Source: an uncultured Eubacteriales bacterium (GTDB lineage: Bacteria > Bacillota > Clostridia > Oscillospirales > CAG-272). From it: a stretch of 64,000 nt of DNA. Positions within the stretch are counted from its first letter, which is position 1. The number at the start of each line of letters is the position of its first letter. The stretch spans positions 62,001 through 126,000 of the forward strand of contig CAKSAC010000002.1 in NCBI GenBank assembly GCA_934434925.1, written 5' to 3'. Shown piece after piece: positions 49,472-59,567 of the stretch. The notes under the pieces were generated by a model, which saw only the letters and a program-made list of their open reading frames with translations, made no database searches and was not told the DNA's origin. A program made the translations under genes and the position numbers.

Positions 49472-49521
49472 CTTTTTCTCCTTGAAAAAAATAGTTTATC
49501 TGAGCGAACCAGATCATATGG

Positions 49522-49550
49522 ATTATAACACACATCGGTCTTTTTGTAAA
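49522..49550 (-). promoter_or_regulatory. Promoter of the lipoprotein gene
   Basis: Minus strand TTTACA (49545-49550), 17 bases, TATAAT (49522-49527). The remaining DNA to 49684 shows no feature. Confidence 0.88.
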
Positions 49551-49684
49551 GGGGCGACCGGGAAAATTGTCAGAATGAACAAATCCTTCGTCCTCTTTTC
49601 GGCACTTTGGGCAATCCTCTTGAAAAACCGAGGAAAAAACGGGAAAATCCGGCGTTTCCCGGACCGTACTCCCGCATGCGTCAG

Positions 49685-49796
49685 CAACCGACGGAACCTG
49701 TCAACCGACGGGTTCTGTCAACCGACGGGTTCTGTCAACCGACGGGTTCTGTCAACCGACGGATTCTGTCAACCGACGGATTCTGTCAACCGACGG
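49685..49796. repeat. 17-bp tandem repeat array running into the TcdA-like gene
   Basis: CAACCGACGG recurs at 49685, 49702, 49719, 49736, 49753, 49770 and 49787, exactly every 17 bp. The last two copies are coding and supply the C-terminal residues LTESVG and the stop of the TcdA-like gene. On the minus strand each unit includes TTGACA. There are no spacers, so it is not CRISPR. Confidence 0.95.
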
Positions 49797-50524
49797 ACTG
49801 TCTCGGCCGCCAGAAGAAGCCCCGCCGCCGCCGGAACATAAGAGACCGAACCGAGCCGCACGCCGTCAAGCAGGCTCTTGCGGGGCGTTTCATCACTCAC
49901 AAGGACCGGCAGATGTGTAATCCCCGCGCGCCGCAAAGACTGCCGCATGGCGCGCGCCAAAGGACAGCCGCTCGTTTCGGACAGGTCGGTAATCCGGAAG
50001 GCGGAGGGATCCAGGCGGTTGGCGGTGCCGAGGGAGCAGAGTTCGGGGGTCCCCTGCTCTGCCGCCGCCACAGCCAGCGCGACCTTGGCGCGCACATCAT
50101 CAATCGCGTCAATAAGAATGTCGGGGTGCGCGGAAGAAAGAATTTCTCCGGCGTTTTCCGTCGTCAGGCGGCAATCAAAGCAAGAAACGCGCGTTTTCGG
50201 AAAGAGCGACGCGACCCGTGCGGCGGCCGCCTCTGTTTTCTTCATGCCGATATTCGCGCGCGTCGCAAGAATCTGGCGGTTCAGATTGGTGAGCGATATC
50301 GTGTCAAAATCCACAAGCGTGAAACGGCCGATCCCCACGCGGCAAAGCGCTTCCAGCACATATCCGCCGACCCCGCCGAGGCCGACCAGCATTACATGCG
50401 CCGCCGCAAGACGCGCCGTCGCCTCCCGGCCGAGAAGCGCTTCCGTGCGCGTTGTCGCGGTTTCCTCCGGAAAGGGGTCGCCCGCGGGATGTACGTTATC
50501 TTTTATTTTCGGAGCTTTTTCCAT
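49769..50524 (-). CDS. tcdA: TcdA-like tRNA threonylcarbamoyladenosine dehydratase (ThiF/E1 family)
   Basis: 251 aa. E1-like adenylation fold: VMLVGLGGVGGYVLEALCRVGIGRFTLVDFDTISLTNLNRQ (ATP site), ILIDAIDDVRAKVALA and SCPLARAMRQSLRRAG-like GCPLARAMRQSLRRAG. TcdA converts t6A37 of tRNA to the cyclic ct6A form. TcdA and related YgdL proteins are the closest fit. The start at 50524 has AAGGAA upstream; the frame is open to 50620 without a family-like N-terminus. Its 3' end is made of tandem repeats and the protein stops slightly early compared with E. coli. Confidence 0.85.
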   Translation of the reverse strand: MEKAPKIKDNVHPAGDPFPEETATTRTEALLGREATARLAAAHVMLVGLGGVGGYVLEALCRVGIGRFTLVDFDTISLTNLNRQILATRANIGMKKTEAAAARVASLFPKTRVSCFDCRLTTENAGEILSSAHPDILIDAIDDVRAKVALAVAAAEQGTPELCSLGTANRLDPSAFRITDLSETSGCPLARAMRQSLRRAGITHLPVLVSDETPRKSLLDGVRLGSVSYVPAAAGLLLAAETVRRLTESVG

Positions 50525-50534
50525 GGTGTTTTCC

Positions 50535-51200
50535 TTATACAAACGCGGCGCGCAGGACAAAAAACAGCACAACGCACGCACAGGCAAAAGCGCCGACCGC
50601 GACGAAAAATACCGCCGCACTCCGGCCGGACAACCGCCAATCGGGAATACCGGGCAAAAGTTTTGCGCGGCGCAGAAGATTGGTGACGGGTTTATAGAGG
50701 ATCATGACCAGCGCGGCGTTCAAGACCGATTTTGTCAGATTGAACGGAAGCAAAAGCGGCAGGATCATATCCGCGACCGCCGAAACGGAAAGGCCGGTAT
50801 AAAAAGGCGTGATCAGAAGGTTGGCCGCCATCATGACCGCCACTTGTGAAAAAACGCCGAGAGAAAGCGCAAGCAAAGCCCCCTCAAGCCGCCGGTTCAC
50901 CCGGTAACAAGCGCCGGTAACAAGCGAAAAAGAAAGGCTGGAGAGAATATTCATCACAAGGCCGTAAAAGCCCGTAGTGCTGACGGTCGCCATTTCAAGA
51001 AGCGGTACAGCCAGCGAAAGCGGGATTGCCGCGCCGGGCCCGAGCAAAAGGGCGGCAATGGCAATGACGGTATCTTTTATATCGAAGGTCAGGAACTGTA
51101 CCCGCGGAGACGGCAACAGAACCGTCAGAAACGCGACGGCGCAGAAGACGGCGGTATATGCCGTGCGCCGACCGGGGGAAAGGTGATTCGGATATATCAT
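50535..51200 (-). CDS. ECF transporter S component, RibU-like
   Basis: 221 aa with about six hydrophobic helices. PRVQFLTFDIKDTVIAIAALLLGPGAAIPLSLAVPLLEM and NLLITPFYTG, then PFNLTKSVLNAALVMILYKP resemble the riboflavin-binding S component RibU, which works with a shared EcfAA'T module encoded elsewhere. Substrate is inferred, and no FMN riboswitch is seen before it. GGAGG lies 5 bases before the ATG. It follows the tuf terminator by about 25 bases, so expression may depend on read-through. Confidence 0.78.
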   Translation of the reverse strand: MIYPNHLSPGRRTAYTAVFCAVAFLTVLLPSPRVQFLTFDIKDTVIAIAALLLGPGAAIPLSLAVPLLEMATVSTTGFYGLVMNILSSLSFSLVTGACYRVNRRLEGALLALSLGVFSQVAVMMAANLLITPFYTGLSVSAVADMILPLLLPFNLTKSVLNAALVMILYKPVTNLLRRAKLLPGIPDWRLSGRSAAVFFVAVGAFACACVVLFFVLRAAFV

Positions 51201-51225
51201 AGTACCTCCGGAAACGTCGGAAACG

Positions 51226-51268
51226 AAAAAAACAAGGAACGGGTACGCGCCGTGGCGTGTACCCGTTC
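51226..51268 (-). terminator. Terminator behind tuf
   Basis: GAACGGGTAC (51237-51246) pairs with GTACCCGTTC (51259-51268); on the minus strand the stem is followed by CTTG and seven Us (51226-51232). Confidence 0.85.
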
Positions 51269-51281
51269 AAAACTCATAAAA

Positions 51282-52487
51282 TCAGGCGATGATTTCGGAA
51301 ACAACGCCGGAACCAACAGTTCTGCCGCCTTCACGGATAGCGAAACGGAGACCCTTTTCGATAGCGATCGGGGTGATCAGTTCCACGGTCATGTTGACGT
51401 TGTCGCCGGGGCGGCACATGTCAACGTCTGCCGGAAGGGTGATGACACCGGTAACGTCAGTGGTGCGGAAGTAGAACTGCGGACGGTAACCGGAGAAGAA
51501 GGGCTTTTGACGGCCGCCTTCCTTTTCGGTCAACACGTACACCTGTCCGACAAACTTGGTGTGCGGATGAACGGTGCCGGGTTTGCAGAGAACCTGACCG
51601 CGCTCGATCTCGTTCTTCTGAATACCGCGGAGCAGAAGACCGACGTTGTCGCCGGCTTCGGCATCATCCATGAGTTTGTGGAACATTTCGATACCGGTAA
51701 CGACCGTCTGACGGCGCTCTTCGGTAAGACCGATGATTTCAACGGTATCGTTCATCTTGATAACGCCGCGCTCGACACGACCGGTGGCAACAGTGCCGCG
51801 GCCGGAAATCGAGAAGACATCCTCAACAGGCATAAGGAAGGGGAGATCGGCGTTTCTGGCAGGCGTGGGGATATAGGAATCGACAGCGTCCATCAGTTCC
51901 CAGATGCACTTGTATTCTTCCGCCTCGGGGTCCTTGCTGGAGGATTCCAGCGCAACACGGGCAGAACCGCGGATGATCGGAATGTCATCGCCCGGGAAAT
52001 CATACTCGGAAAGGAGGTCGCGGACTTCCATCTCAACGAGATCGAGCAGTTCCGCGTCGTCAACGATATCGCACTTGTTCAGGAACACGACGATAGCGGG
52101 AACGCCGACCTGACGGGCGAGAAGAACGTGCTCACGGGTCTGCTGGAGCGGGCCGTCGGTACCGGCAACGACCAGGATCGCGCCGTCCATCTGAGCGGCA
52201 CCGGTAATCATGTTTTTCACGTAGTCGGCGTGGCCGGGGCAGTCAACGTGCGCATAGTGGCGCTTGTCGGTTTCATATTCAACGTGACGGGTGTTGATCG
52301 TGATCCCTCTTGCCTTTTCTTCGGGAGCGTTATCGATCTGATCATAGGCCAGGAATTCGACCGAGCCGTGCTTCAGAGCAAGGGTCTTGGTGATTGCGGC
52401 GGTAAGAGTGGTTTTGCCGTGGTCAACGTGGCCGATGGTACCAATGTTGACATGGGGTTTGTTTCTTTCAAATTTCTGCTTTGCCAT
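51282..52487 (-). CDS. tuf: Elongation factor Tu
   Basis: 401 aa. Delivers aminoacyl-tRNA to the ribosome. [40 protein letters not shown] and [11 protein letters not shown] are the G motifs; [12 protein letters not shown] and the end [11 protein letters not shown] are canonical. AGGAGG precedes the ATG. Last gene of the str operon rpsL-rpsG-fusA-tuf, 40 bases after fusA. Confidence 0.98.
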   Translation of the reverse strand: MAKQKFERNKPHVNIGTIGHVDHGKTTLTAAITKTLALKHGSVEFLAYDQIDNAPEEKARGITINTRHVEYETDKRHYAHVDCPGHADYVKNMITGAAQMDGAILVVAGTDGPLQQTREHVLLARQVGVPAIVVFLNKCDIVDDAELLDLVEMEVRDLLSEYDFPGDDIPIIRGSARVALESSSKDPEAEEYKCIWELMDAVDSYIPTPARNADLPFLMPVEDVFSISGRGTVATGRVERGVIKMNDTVEIIGLTEERRQTVVTGIEMFHKLMDDAEAGDNVGLLLRGIQKNEIERGQVLCKPGTVHPHTKFVGQVYVLTEKEGGRQKPFFSGYRPQFYFRTTDVTGVITLPADVDMCRPGDNVNMTVELITPIAIEKGLRFAIREGGRTVGSGVVSEIIA

Positions 52488-52527
52488 TTTGGTTTCCTCC
52501 TAAACCGTATTTTTAATTTTTTATTGT

Positions 52528-54615
52528 TCAGTGCGCCGCGGCGGCCCCGCGGGCTTTAACGATCTCGTCCTGGATGGACTTCGGTACTTCCGCAAAGTGG
52601 CTTGGCTCCATAACATAGGTGCCGCGCCCCTGGGTGCGGGAACGGAGCGTCGTCGCATATCCGAACATTTCGGAAAGCGGCACATCGGCTTTGACCTGCT
52701 GTCCGCCCGATACAGGTTCCATGCTGTTGATCTGTCCGCGGCGGGAGTTGAGGTCCCCGATAACATCGCCGAGATAATCGTCCGGGGTGGTGACTGTGAC
52801 TTTCATGATCGGTTCCGTCAACACGGGGTTGGCTTTCGCCATCGCTTCTTTGAATGCCATGGAACCGGCAATCTTGAAGGCCATTTCCGAAGAGTCAACT
52901 TCATGGTAAGAACCGTCATACAGGTGAACTTTGATATCCACGACGTTGTAGCCGGCAACGACACCGGACTGCATCGCGCCCTGAATACCGGCATCAACCG
53001 CAGGAATGAATTCCTTCGGAATGACACCGCCGACGATCTCGTTGAGGAATTCATATCCCTTGCCGGGTTCGTTCGGTTCAATGCGGATTTTGACGTGACC
53101 GTACTGCCCTTTACCGCCGCTCTGACGGGCGTACTTGGTCTCCTGCTCCGCCATTTTGCGGATGGTTTCCTTATACGCGACCTGCGGCTGACCGATATTG
53201 GCTTCAACCTTGAATTCGCGCAGGAGGCGGTCCACGATGATTTCCAGGTGGAGTTCGCCCATGCCGGCGATGATCGTCTGGCCGGTCTCGTCATCCGTAT
53301 AGGCACGGAAGGTCGGGTCTTCTTCGGCCAGTTTGGCAAGGGCAATGCCCATCTTCTCCTGGCCTGCTTTGGTCTTGGGTTCAATGGCGACGCGGATAAC
53401 AGGTTCCGGGAACACCATGGATTCAAGGATGATCGGGTGTTTCTCGTCACAGAAGGTGTCGCCGGTCGTGGTGTACTTCACCCCGACAACAGCCGCGATA
53501 TCCCCGGCGTACACCGTTTCAATATCGGTACGGTCATTGGCATGCATCTGCAGAATACGGCCGAACCGCTCTTCCTTGTCCTTTGTGGAGTTGTATACGG
53601 CAACGCCCTTGGAGACCGAACCGGAGTATACGCGGAAGAAACAGAGTTTTCCGACAAACGGGTCGGTCATGATCTTGAACGCAAGCGCGGAGAAGGGTTC
53701 CTCGTCCGACGGATGGCGGAAATCCTCTTCCTCGGTCTTGGGGTTGATGCCGCGGATGGCGGGAATATCGGTCGGAGCCGGCATATAGTCAACGACGGCG
53801 TCGAGCAGTTTCTGCACGCCCTTGTTGCGATAGGAAGTACCGCAGCAGACCGGAACCAACTCGTTGGAGATGGTGGCGGCGCGCAAAGCGGCTTTCAGCT
53901 CGGGAACCGTAATCTCGTCTCCGTTGCAGAACTTTTCAAAAAGTTCTTCATTGGTTTCGGCGATTGCCTCCACCATGTTGTTGCGATACTCTTCGGCAAG
54001 TTCACGCAGGTCTTCCGGAATGGCCTCCACGCGCACATCCTTGCCCATGTCATCATAATAGATGTCGGCCTCCATGTTCATCAGGTCGATGATCCCGCGG
54101 AAACTCTGTTCGCGTCCGACCGGCAGTTCAATCGGAACGGGATGAGCATGCAGGCGATCCTTCATCATCTGGACGACGCGGAAGAAATCCGCACCGGTAA
54201 TATCCATTTTGTTGACGTACGCCATGCGGGGCACTTTGTATTCATCAGCCTGACGCCATACGGTCTCGGACTGCGGTTCAACGCCGCCTTTTGCACAGAA
54301 GACCGTCACCGCGCCGTCCAGAACACGCAGAGAGCGTTCAACCTCTACGGTAAAGTCAACGTGGCCGGGAGTGTCGATGATGTTGATACGGTTGCCCTTC
54401 CAATAGCATGTGGTGGCGGCGGAAGTGATGGTGATACCTCTCTCCTGCTCCTGCGCCATCCAGTCCATCGTGGCGGCACCGTCATGCACCTCTCCGAGGC
54501 GATGGGTTTTTCCGGTATAAAACAGAATTCTCTCGGTCGTCGTGGTCTTTCCGGCGTCAATATGCGCCATGATCCCGATGTTACGAGTATTTTCAAGGGA
54601 ATACTCTCTTGGCAT
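52528..54615 (-). CDS. fusA: Elongation factor G
   Basis: 695 aa. Drives translocation on the ribosome. [38 protein letters not shown] and [10 protein letters not shown] mark the GTPase domain; later [36 protein letters not shown] and the C-terminal [28 protein letters not shown] complete the five-domain form. Starts about 28 bases after rpsG with GGAGAAAG upstream. Confidence 0.98.
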   Translation of the reverse strand: MPREYSLENTRNIGIMAHIDAGKTTTTERILFYTGKTHRLGEVHDGAATMDWMAQEQERGITITSAATTCYWKGNRINIIDTPGHVDFTVEVERSLRVLDGAVTVFCAKGGVEPQSETVWRQADEYKVPRMAYVNKMDITGADFFRVVQMMKDRLHAHPVPIELPVGREQSFRGIIDLMNMEADIYYDDMGKDVRVEAIPEDLRELAEEYRNNMVEAIAETNEELFEKFCNGDEITVPELKAALRAATISNELVPVCCGTSYRNKGVQKLLDAVVDYMPAPTDIPAIRGINPKTEEEDFRHPSDEEPFSALAFKIMTDPFVGKLCFFRVYSGSVSKGVAVYNSTKDKEERFGRILQMHANDRTDIETVYAGDIAAVVGVKYTTTGDTFCDEKHPIILESMVFPEPVIRVAIEPKTKAGQEKMGIALAKLAEEDPTFRAYTDDETGQTIIAGMGELHLEIIVDRLLREFKVEANIGQPQVAYKETIRKMAEQETKYARQSGGKGQYGHVKIRIEPNEPGKGYEFLNEIVGGVIPKEFIPAVDAGIQGAMQSGVVAGYNVVDIKVHLYDGSYHEVDSSEMAFKIAGSMAFKEAMAKANPVLTEPIMKVTVTTPDDYLGDVIGDLNSRRGQINSMEPVSGGQQVKADVPLSEMFGYATTLRSRTQGRGTYVMEPSHFAEVPKSIQDEIVKARGAAAAH

Positions 54616-54643
54616 TTTCTTTCTCCTTAATTCTGTCTATACA

Positions 54644-55114
54644 TCAATATCTGTAATGTGCGAAAGCCTTGTTTGCTTCGGCCATACGGTGGGTTTCTTC
54701 TTTCTTTTTGAAAGCTCCGCCCGCTCCGGCTTTGGCATCCAGGATCTCGGCAGCAAGTCTTTCGGCCATGGTGCGCTCACCGCGCGTTCTTGCGAACTGG
54801 ATGAGCCAACGCAAGCCGAGGGTCTGGCGGCGTTCCGCCCGAACCTCCATCGGAACCTGGTAGTTGGAACCGCCTACGCGGCGCGCCTTAACCTCCAGGA
54901 CCGGCATAACGTTTTCAAGAGCTTTGGTGAAGACATCCAGCGCATTTTCGCCGCTTTTTGCTTCCACAGCGGAAAACGCGTCGTACACGATCTTCTGGGC
55001 AACGCCCTTTTTGCCGTCCAGCATAACCGTGTTGACCAGTCTGGTGACCAACTGCGAGTTATATACGGGATCCGGCAGAACTTCTCTCTTGGAAATCTGA
55101 CCTCTTCTCGGCAC
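54644..55114 (-). CDS. rpsG: 30S ribosomal protein S7
   Basis: 156 aa, the usual size. Starts [35 protein letters not shown] and ends with [11 protein letters not shown]. The start is a GTG at 55114 with GGAGG 8 bases upstream; upstream codons in the same frame overlap the binding site and are not translated. S7 nucleates assembly of the 30S head and can repress the str operon in other bacteria. Confidence 0.97.
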   Translation of the reverse strand: MPRRGQISKREVLPDPVYNSQLVTRLVNTVMLDGKKGVAQKIVYDAFSAVEAKSGENALDVFTKALENVMPVLEVKARRVGGSNYQVPMEVRAERRQTLGLRWLIQFARTRGERTMAERLAAEILDAKAGAGGAFKKKEETHRMAEANKAFAHYRY

Positions 55115-55283
55115 TGTACTTCCCTCCTTCATAAAATAGTGATGAACTCATCGGTACTCGAAAGTTACCTTTCGTTAGTGCGCGTCAGGTGCTTGGAAAA
55201 TGTTGTATAAGCGAATTATAAACAAAATCACAGCTTGCTATGACGGCACAACGCCTGCCCTCATGCAAAGATGAGTGGCCAGC

Positions 55284-55697
55284 TTACTTCTTCGGGCGCT
55301 TTGCGCCGTACTTGGAACGTCCCTGGTTCCGGTTTGCAACGCCCTGTGCATCCAGCGTACCGCGGATAATGTGGTACCGCACACCAGGCAGGTCACGGAC
55401 ACGGCCGCCTCTGATAAGGACAACCGAGTGCTCCTGCAGGTTATGCCCGATGCCCGGGATGTAGGTGGTGGCTTCCATGCCGTTGGTCAGACGGACTCTC
55501 GCAATCTTACGCAGAGCGGAGTTCGGCTTCTTGGGGCTGGTCGTCGTCACCTTGGTGCAAACGCCGCGCTTTTGAGGGGAGCTGAGATCGGTGGGCTTAT
55601 TGGTGATGCTGTTGAAACCATGCTGCAACACCGGGGCCTTGGACTTGTACTCCGCCTTGGTACGGCCGTTCTTAATGAGCTGGTTAAAGGTTGGCAT
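55284..55697 (-). CDS. rpsL: 30S ribosomal protein S12
   Basis: 137 aa, the Gram-positive length with the internal 13-residue insert ([16 protein letters not shown]). Decoding-centre loops are [14 protein letters not shown] (Lys 56) and [15 protein letters not shown], where residue 101 is Arg and not the near-universal Lys. AAGGAGG precedes the ATG at 55697. First gene of the str operon; a 170-base gap separates it from rpsG. Confidence 0.97.
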   Translation of the reverse strand: MPTFNQLIKNGRTKAEYKSKAPVLQHGFNSITNKPTDLSSPQKRGVCTKVTTTSPKKPNSALRKIARVRLTNGMEATTYIPGIGHNLQEHSVVLIRGGRVRDLPGVRYHIIRGTLDAQGVANRNQGRSKYGAKRPKK

Positions 55698-55813
55698 AAT
55701 CTTCCTCCTTCCTGTGATTTTGTTTATTATATCGGTACTTTTCAGTACGGTATAAACGTAAAAATTCTTTCCCGTGGCCAACAAATTACAGTATGTCCAT
55801 AGAAAGACAGTTT

Positions 55814-55842
55814 ATTTTACCACAGTCTTTTACAATTGTCAA
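55814..55842 (-). promoter_or_regulatory. Sigma-A promoter of the str operon
   Basis: Minus strand TTGACA (55837-55842), 17 bases, TAAAAT (55814-55819). It gives a ~110-base leader before rpsL and separates the str operon from rpoBC. Confidence 0.88.
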
Positions 55843-55875
55843 GGATTTAGGGAATTTTTTTGAATTATTTCGCGG

Positions 55876-55913
55876 AAATAAAAGCCGCGCTCTCTTTTTG
55901 CCGGAGAGCGCGG
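55876..55913 (-). terminator. Terminator of rpoBC
   Basis: CCGCGCTCTC (55885-55894) pairs perfectly with GAGAGCGCGG (55904-55913); on the minus strand the stem is followed by CTTTTATTT. It lies 8 bases after the rpoC stop. Confidence 0.9.
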
Positions 55914-55921
55914 TCAGAAAA

Positions 55922-58900
55922 TCAGAAATTGCCGTTTGCGCGGAGGCCGGCCATGTTATTGTACCGGAATCCTTCGGGCATTTTTTCCTCGATCTCGATA
56001 TCATGGTAGATATCCAAACCGGTCCCGGCGGGGATCAGTTTGCCGATGATGACGTTTTCTTTCAGGCCGAGGAGGTGATCGACCTTGCCGCGGATAGCGG
56101 CGGAGGTCAGGACGCGGGTCGTCTCCTGGAAAGACGCGGCGGAAAGGAACGACTCCGTGCGCAGGGATGCTTTGGTGATACCAAGCAGTTCGGGGCGGCT
56201 TTCGGCCAGGCGCAGATCGCGCTCGCCGGCATCGATCCTTGCTTGCACGGCCTCATTTTCCGCTTGCAGTTCCATCACATCAACCACAGCGCCGTCCAGC
56301 AGTTCGGTATCGCCGCGATCCACGATCCGCACTTTTCTCGTCATCTGACGTGCGATGACCTCTATATGCTTGTCGTTGATCTCAACATCCTCGCCGCGAT
56401 ACACTTTCTGCACTTCGCGGATGATATAATCGTATGCGGCCTGCAATCCGTTGTTTTCCAGAATATCGACGGGATACAAAGCGCCTTCCGTCATGGCCTG
56501 CCCACGGCGCACGGGAGCGCCTTCTTCCACAATCAGACGCATGCCGAACGGAACGTCATAGACCTTCTGCTGCGCTTCGGGAACGCCGGGCACATCCACA
56601 CGGATCTTATGGATTTTTTTGTCCACCGTGATGTGCGCGGTTCCGTCGGTCTCCGCGATGATGGCGGTCTTCTTCGGGCGGCGGGCTTCAAAAAGCTCTT
56701 CCACGCGGGGCAGACCCTGTGTGATATCGGAACCGGCAACGCCTCCCGTGTGGAAAGTACGCATGGTAAGCTGCGTACCGGGTTCACCGATTGACTGAGC
56801 GGCGATAACGCCGACCGCTTCCCCGATGCTGACGGGCTTACCGGAGGCAAGGTCGGCCCCGTAGCAATGAGCGCAGACCCCACGGCGCGCACGGCACCGG
56901 AGAATCGAACGGACTTCAACATCATGGACGCCGACGCGTTCGATTTCTTTTGCCATCGGCTCCGTGATGAGTTCGTTTGCGTCAACAATGACGGCCCCGT
57001 TCTGCGGGTTGAGGATCGGGTTGATGGTATACCGTCCGCTGAGACGTTCGGACAGGGATTCCAGCGGCTTGCCGTTTTCGGTAATAGCGCTGACCACGAT
57101 CCCTTCGCGTGCGCCGCAGTCCTCTTCCCGGATGATGACTTCCTGCGATACATCGACAAGACGACGGGTAAGATACCCGGAGTCCGCGGTACGGAGAGCC
57201 GTATCGGACAGGGATTTACGGGAACCCTTGGCTCCCATGAAGTATTCAAGCATCGTCAGCCCTTCGCGGAAGTTCGACTTGATCGGGATTTCGATTGTCT
57301 TCCCGTCCGTGGCAAACATCAGACCGCGCATACCGGCAAGCTGACGGAGCTGTTTGATGGAACCGCGGGCCCCGGATGTCGCGATAATATTGATGGAGTT
57401 GTATTTGTCAATCCCATCCGTCAGGCACTTGGTGACCTTGTCGGTCGTTTCGGACCAAACGGCAACGGTATTCTTGTACCGTTCCTCTTCGGAAAGCTCG
57501 CCGTCTTCAAAGCGTTCGTGGATATCGGCCACCCGGCGTTCGGCCGCGGCGATAAGGTCATGCTTTTCACGCGGGATGGTCATGTCGTACACCGAAATCG
57601 AAATGGAGCTTTTGGTGGAATATTTATACCCCATGGCTTTGATGTCGTCCAGCACAACGGCCGCGGCGGCAAAGTCATGCAATTTGATGGTGCGGTCAAC
57701 AATCTTTTTCAGTTCGGAAGCGGTCGTCACGAAATCGATTTCCAGATCGCAGATATGCTCGGGGTCATTTCTGTCCACATAGCCGAGGTCCTGCGGAATC
57801 TTGCTGTTGAAAATCAGGCGGCCGAGCGTGGTGTCGATGATCCGGGCATATTTCACCCCGTCCACTTCGCGCTCCACCCGCACACGGATTGGCGCATGCA
57901 GACCGATGATATGGTTTTCGTATGCCATCACGGCCTCGTCATAATTCCGGAAAGTCATGCCGGCGCCGGGTTCGTCCTCGCGCACCATGGTGAGGTAATA
58001 GGAACCGAGGACCATATCCTGCGAAGGCGTGGTGACCGCCTTTCCGTTCATCGGTTTTAAGAGGTTGTTGGCGGAGAGCATCAGGAAGCGGGCTTCGGCC
58101 TGCGCTTCGGCAGACAGAGGCACATGGACCGGCATCTGGTCGCCGTCAAAGTCCGCGTTGAAAGCGGTACAGACGAGCGGGTGCAGTTTGATGGCGCGCC
58201 CTTCCACCAGAACCGGCTCGAACGCCTGAATGGAAAGACGGTGCAACGTCGGAGCGCGGTTGAGAAGCACCGGATGTTCTTTAATGACATATTCCAGCGC
58301 ATCCCACACCTCGGGGCAAACGCGCTCGACCTTTTTCTTGGCATCCTTGATGCTGTTGGCCTTCTGCGTCTCGATCAGCCGTTTCATCACGAAAGGCTTG
58401 AAGAGTTCCAGCGCCATTTCCTTCGGCAGGCCGCACTGGAAGATTTTCAGATCCGGCCCGACAACGATAACCGAACGGCCGGAATAGTCTACACGCTTGC
58501 CGAGCAGGTTCTGACGGAACCGCCCCTGCTTTCCGCGCAGCATTTCCGAGAGCGATTTCAGGCTCCGGTTGGATGCGCCGGTCACGGCTTTTCCGCGGCG
58601 GCCGTTATCAATCAGCGCGTCCACAAATTCCTGGAGCATGCGCTTTTCGTTCCGGATGATAATATCCGGGGCTTCCATCTCAATCATCTTTTTGAGACGG
58701 TTGTTCCGGTTGATGACGCGGCGGTAAAGTTCGTTCAGGTCGCTGGTGGCAAAGCGGCCGCCGTCCAGCTGAACCATCGGGCGGATATCTGCCGGAATGA
58801 CCGGAAGGCATTCAAGGATCATCCATTCGGGGCGGTTGCCGGAGCGGCGGAAATCTTCCACCACTTCCAGGCGCTTGATGATTTTGACCTTTTTCTGTCC

Positions 58901-59494
58901 GGTAGCCGTGGCCATTTCTTCTTTCAGTTCTTTGGAAAGCGCCTCGATATCGATCTCGGAAAGCAATTCCTTGATGGCCTCCGCGCCCATGCCGACGCGG
59001 AAATCTTTTTCGTATTTTTCGTAGAAACTGACATATTCGGGTTCCGAAAGCAGCAGTTTCTTTTCAAGCGGCGTATCGCCCGGGTCCAGCACGATATAAC
59101 TGCCGAAATACAGGACCCGTTCAAGAGCCTTCGGCGGAATATCAAGCAAAAGACCCATGCGTGACGGAACCGCGCGGAAATACCAGATATGCGACACCGG
59201 CGCGGCCAGTTCAATATGCCCCATCCGCTCCCGGCGCACTTTTTTGCTGGTAATCTCCACGCCGCACTTTTCGCAGACGCGCCCTTTGAAACGGCGGCCG
59301 CGCTTATACTTTCCGCACTGGCATTCGTAATCCTTCTGCGGCCCGAAAATCGTCTCGCAGAAAAGGCCGCCGCGTTCGGGTTTGAGGGTGCGGTAATTGA
59401 TGGTTTCAGCCTTGGTGACTTCCCCGTGCGACCACGAGCGGATCATCTCGGGCGATGCCAGGCCGATCTTGATGGAATCAAAAATTCTATCCAT
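55922..59494 (-). CDS. rpoC: RNA polymerase beta' subunit
   Basis: 1190 aa, the size usual for Clostridia without large insertions. The zinc-binding start [22 protein letters not shown], the catalytic loop [18 protein letters not shown], the second zinc site [16 protein letters not shown] and [27 protein letters not shown] are all present. Starts 73 bases after rpoB. The C-terminus is short, ending [15 protein letters not shown]. Confidence 0.98.
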   Translation of the reverse strand: MDRIFDSIKIGLASPEMIRSWSHGEVTKAETINYRTLKPERGGLFCETIFGPQKDYECQCGKYKRGRRFKGRVCEKCGVEITSKKVRRERMGHIELAAPVSHIWYFRAVPSRMGLLLDIPPKALERVLYFGSYIVLDPGDTPLEKKLLLSEPEYVSFYEKYEKDFRVGMGAEAIKELLSEIDIEALSKELKEEMATATGQKKVKIIKRLEVVEDFRRSGNRPEWMILECLPVIPADIRPMVQLDGGRFATSDLNELYRRVINRNNRLKKMIEMEAPDIIIRNEKRMLQEFVDALIDNGRRGKAVTGASNRSLKSLSEMLRGKQGRFRQNLLGKRVDYSGRSVIVVGPDLKIFQCGLPKEMALELFKPFVMKRLIETQKANSIKDAKKKVERVCPEVWDALEYVIKEHPVLLNRAPTLHRLSIQAFEPVLVEGRAIKLHPLVCTAFNADFDGDQMPVHVPLSAEAQAEARFLMLSANNLLKPMNGKAVTTPSQDMVLGSYYLTMVREDEPGAGMTFRNYDEAVMAYENHIIGLHAPIRVRVEREVDGVKYARIIDTTLGRLIFNSKIPQDLGYVDRNDPEHICDLEIDFVTTASELKKIVDRTIKLHDFAAAAVVLDDIKAMGYKYSTKSSISISVYDMTIPREKHDLIAAAERRVADIHERFEDGELSEEERYKNTVAVWSETTDKVTKCLTDGIDKYNSINIIATSGARGSIKQLRQLAGMRGLMFATDGKTIEIPIKSNFREGLTMLEYFMGAKGSRKSLSDTALRTADSGYLTRRLVDVSQEVIIREEDCGAREGIVVSAITENGKPLESLSERLSGRYTINPILNPQNGAVIVDANELITEPMAKEIERVGVHDVEVRSILRCRARRGVCAHCYGADLASGKPVSIGEAVGVIAAQSIGEPGTQLTMRTFHTGGVAGSDITQGLPRVEELFEARRPKKTAIIAETDGTAHITVDKKIHKIRVDVPGVPEAQQKVYDVPFGMRLIVEEGAPVRRGQAMTEGALYPVDILENNGLQAAYDYIIREVQKVYRGEDVEINDKHIEVIARQMTRKVRIVDRGDTELLDGAVVDVMELQAENEAVQARIDAGERDLRLAESRPELLGITKASLRTESFLSAASFQETTRVLTSAAIRGKVDHLLGLKENVIIGKLIPAGTGLDIYHDIEIEEKMPEGFRYNNMAGLRANGNF

Positions 59495-59567
59495 ATTTAT
59501 TCAGTCGTCCTCCCGCCGGAGCGGGAGACGTATCCCCTTCTATAAAATAACGGTCATCCGGTCGCAA

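Noticed and set aside
49685..49796. CRISPR array
   Set aside because: 17-bp units are contiguous without spacers and no cas gene is present.
52531..54630. 699-aa plus-strand open frame opposite fusA
   Set aside because: Antisense shadow with the mirror pattern of EF-G codons.
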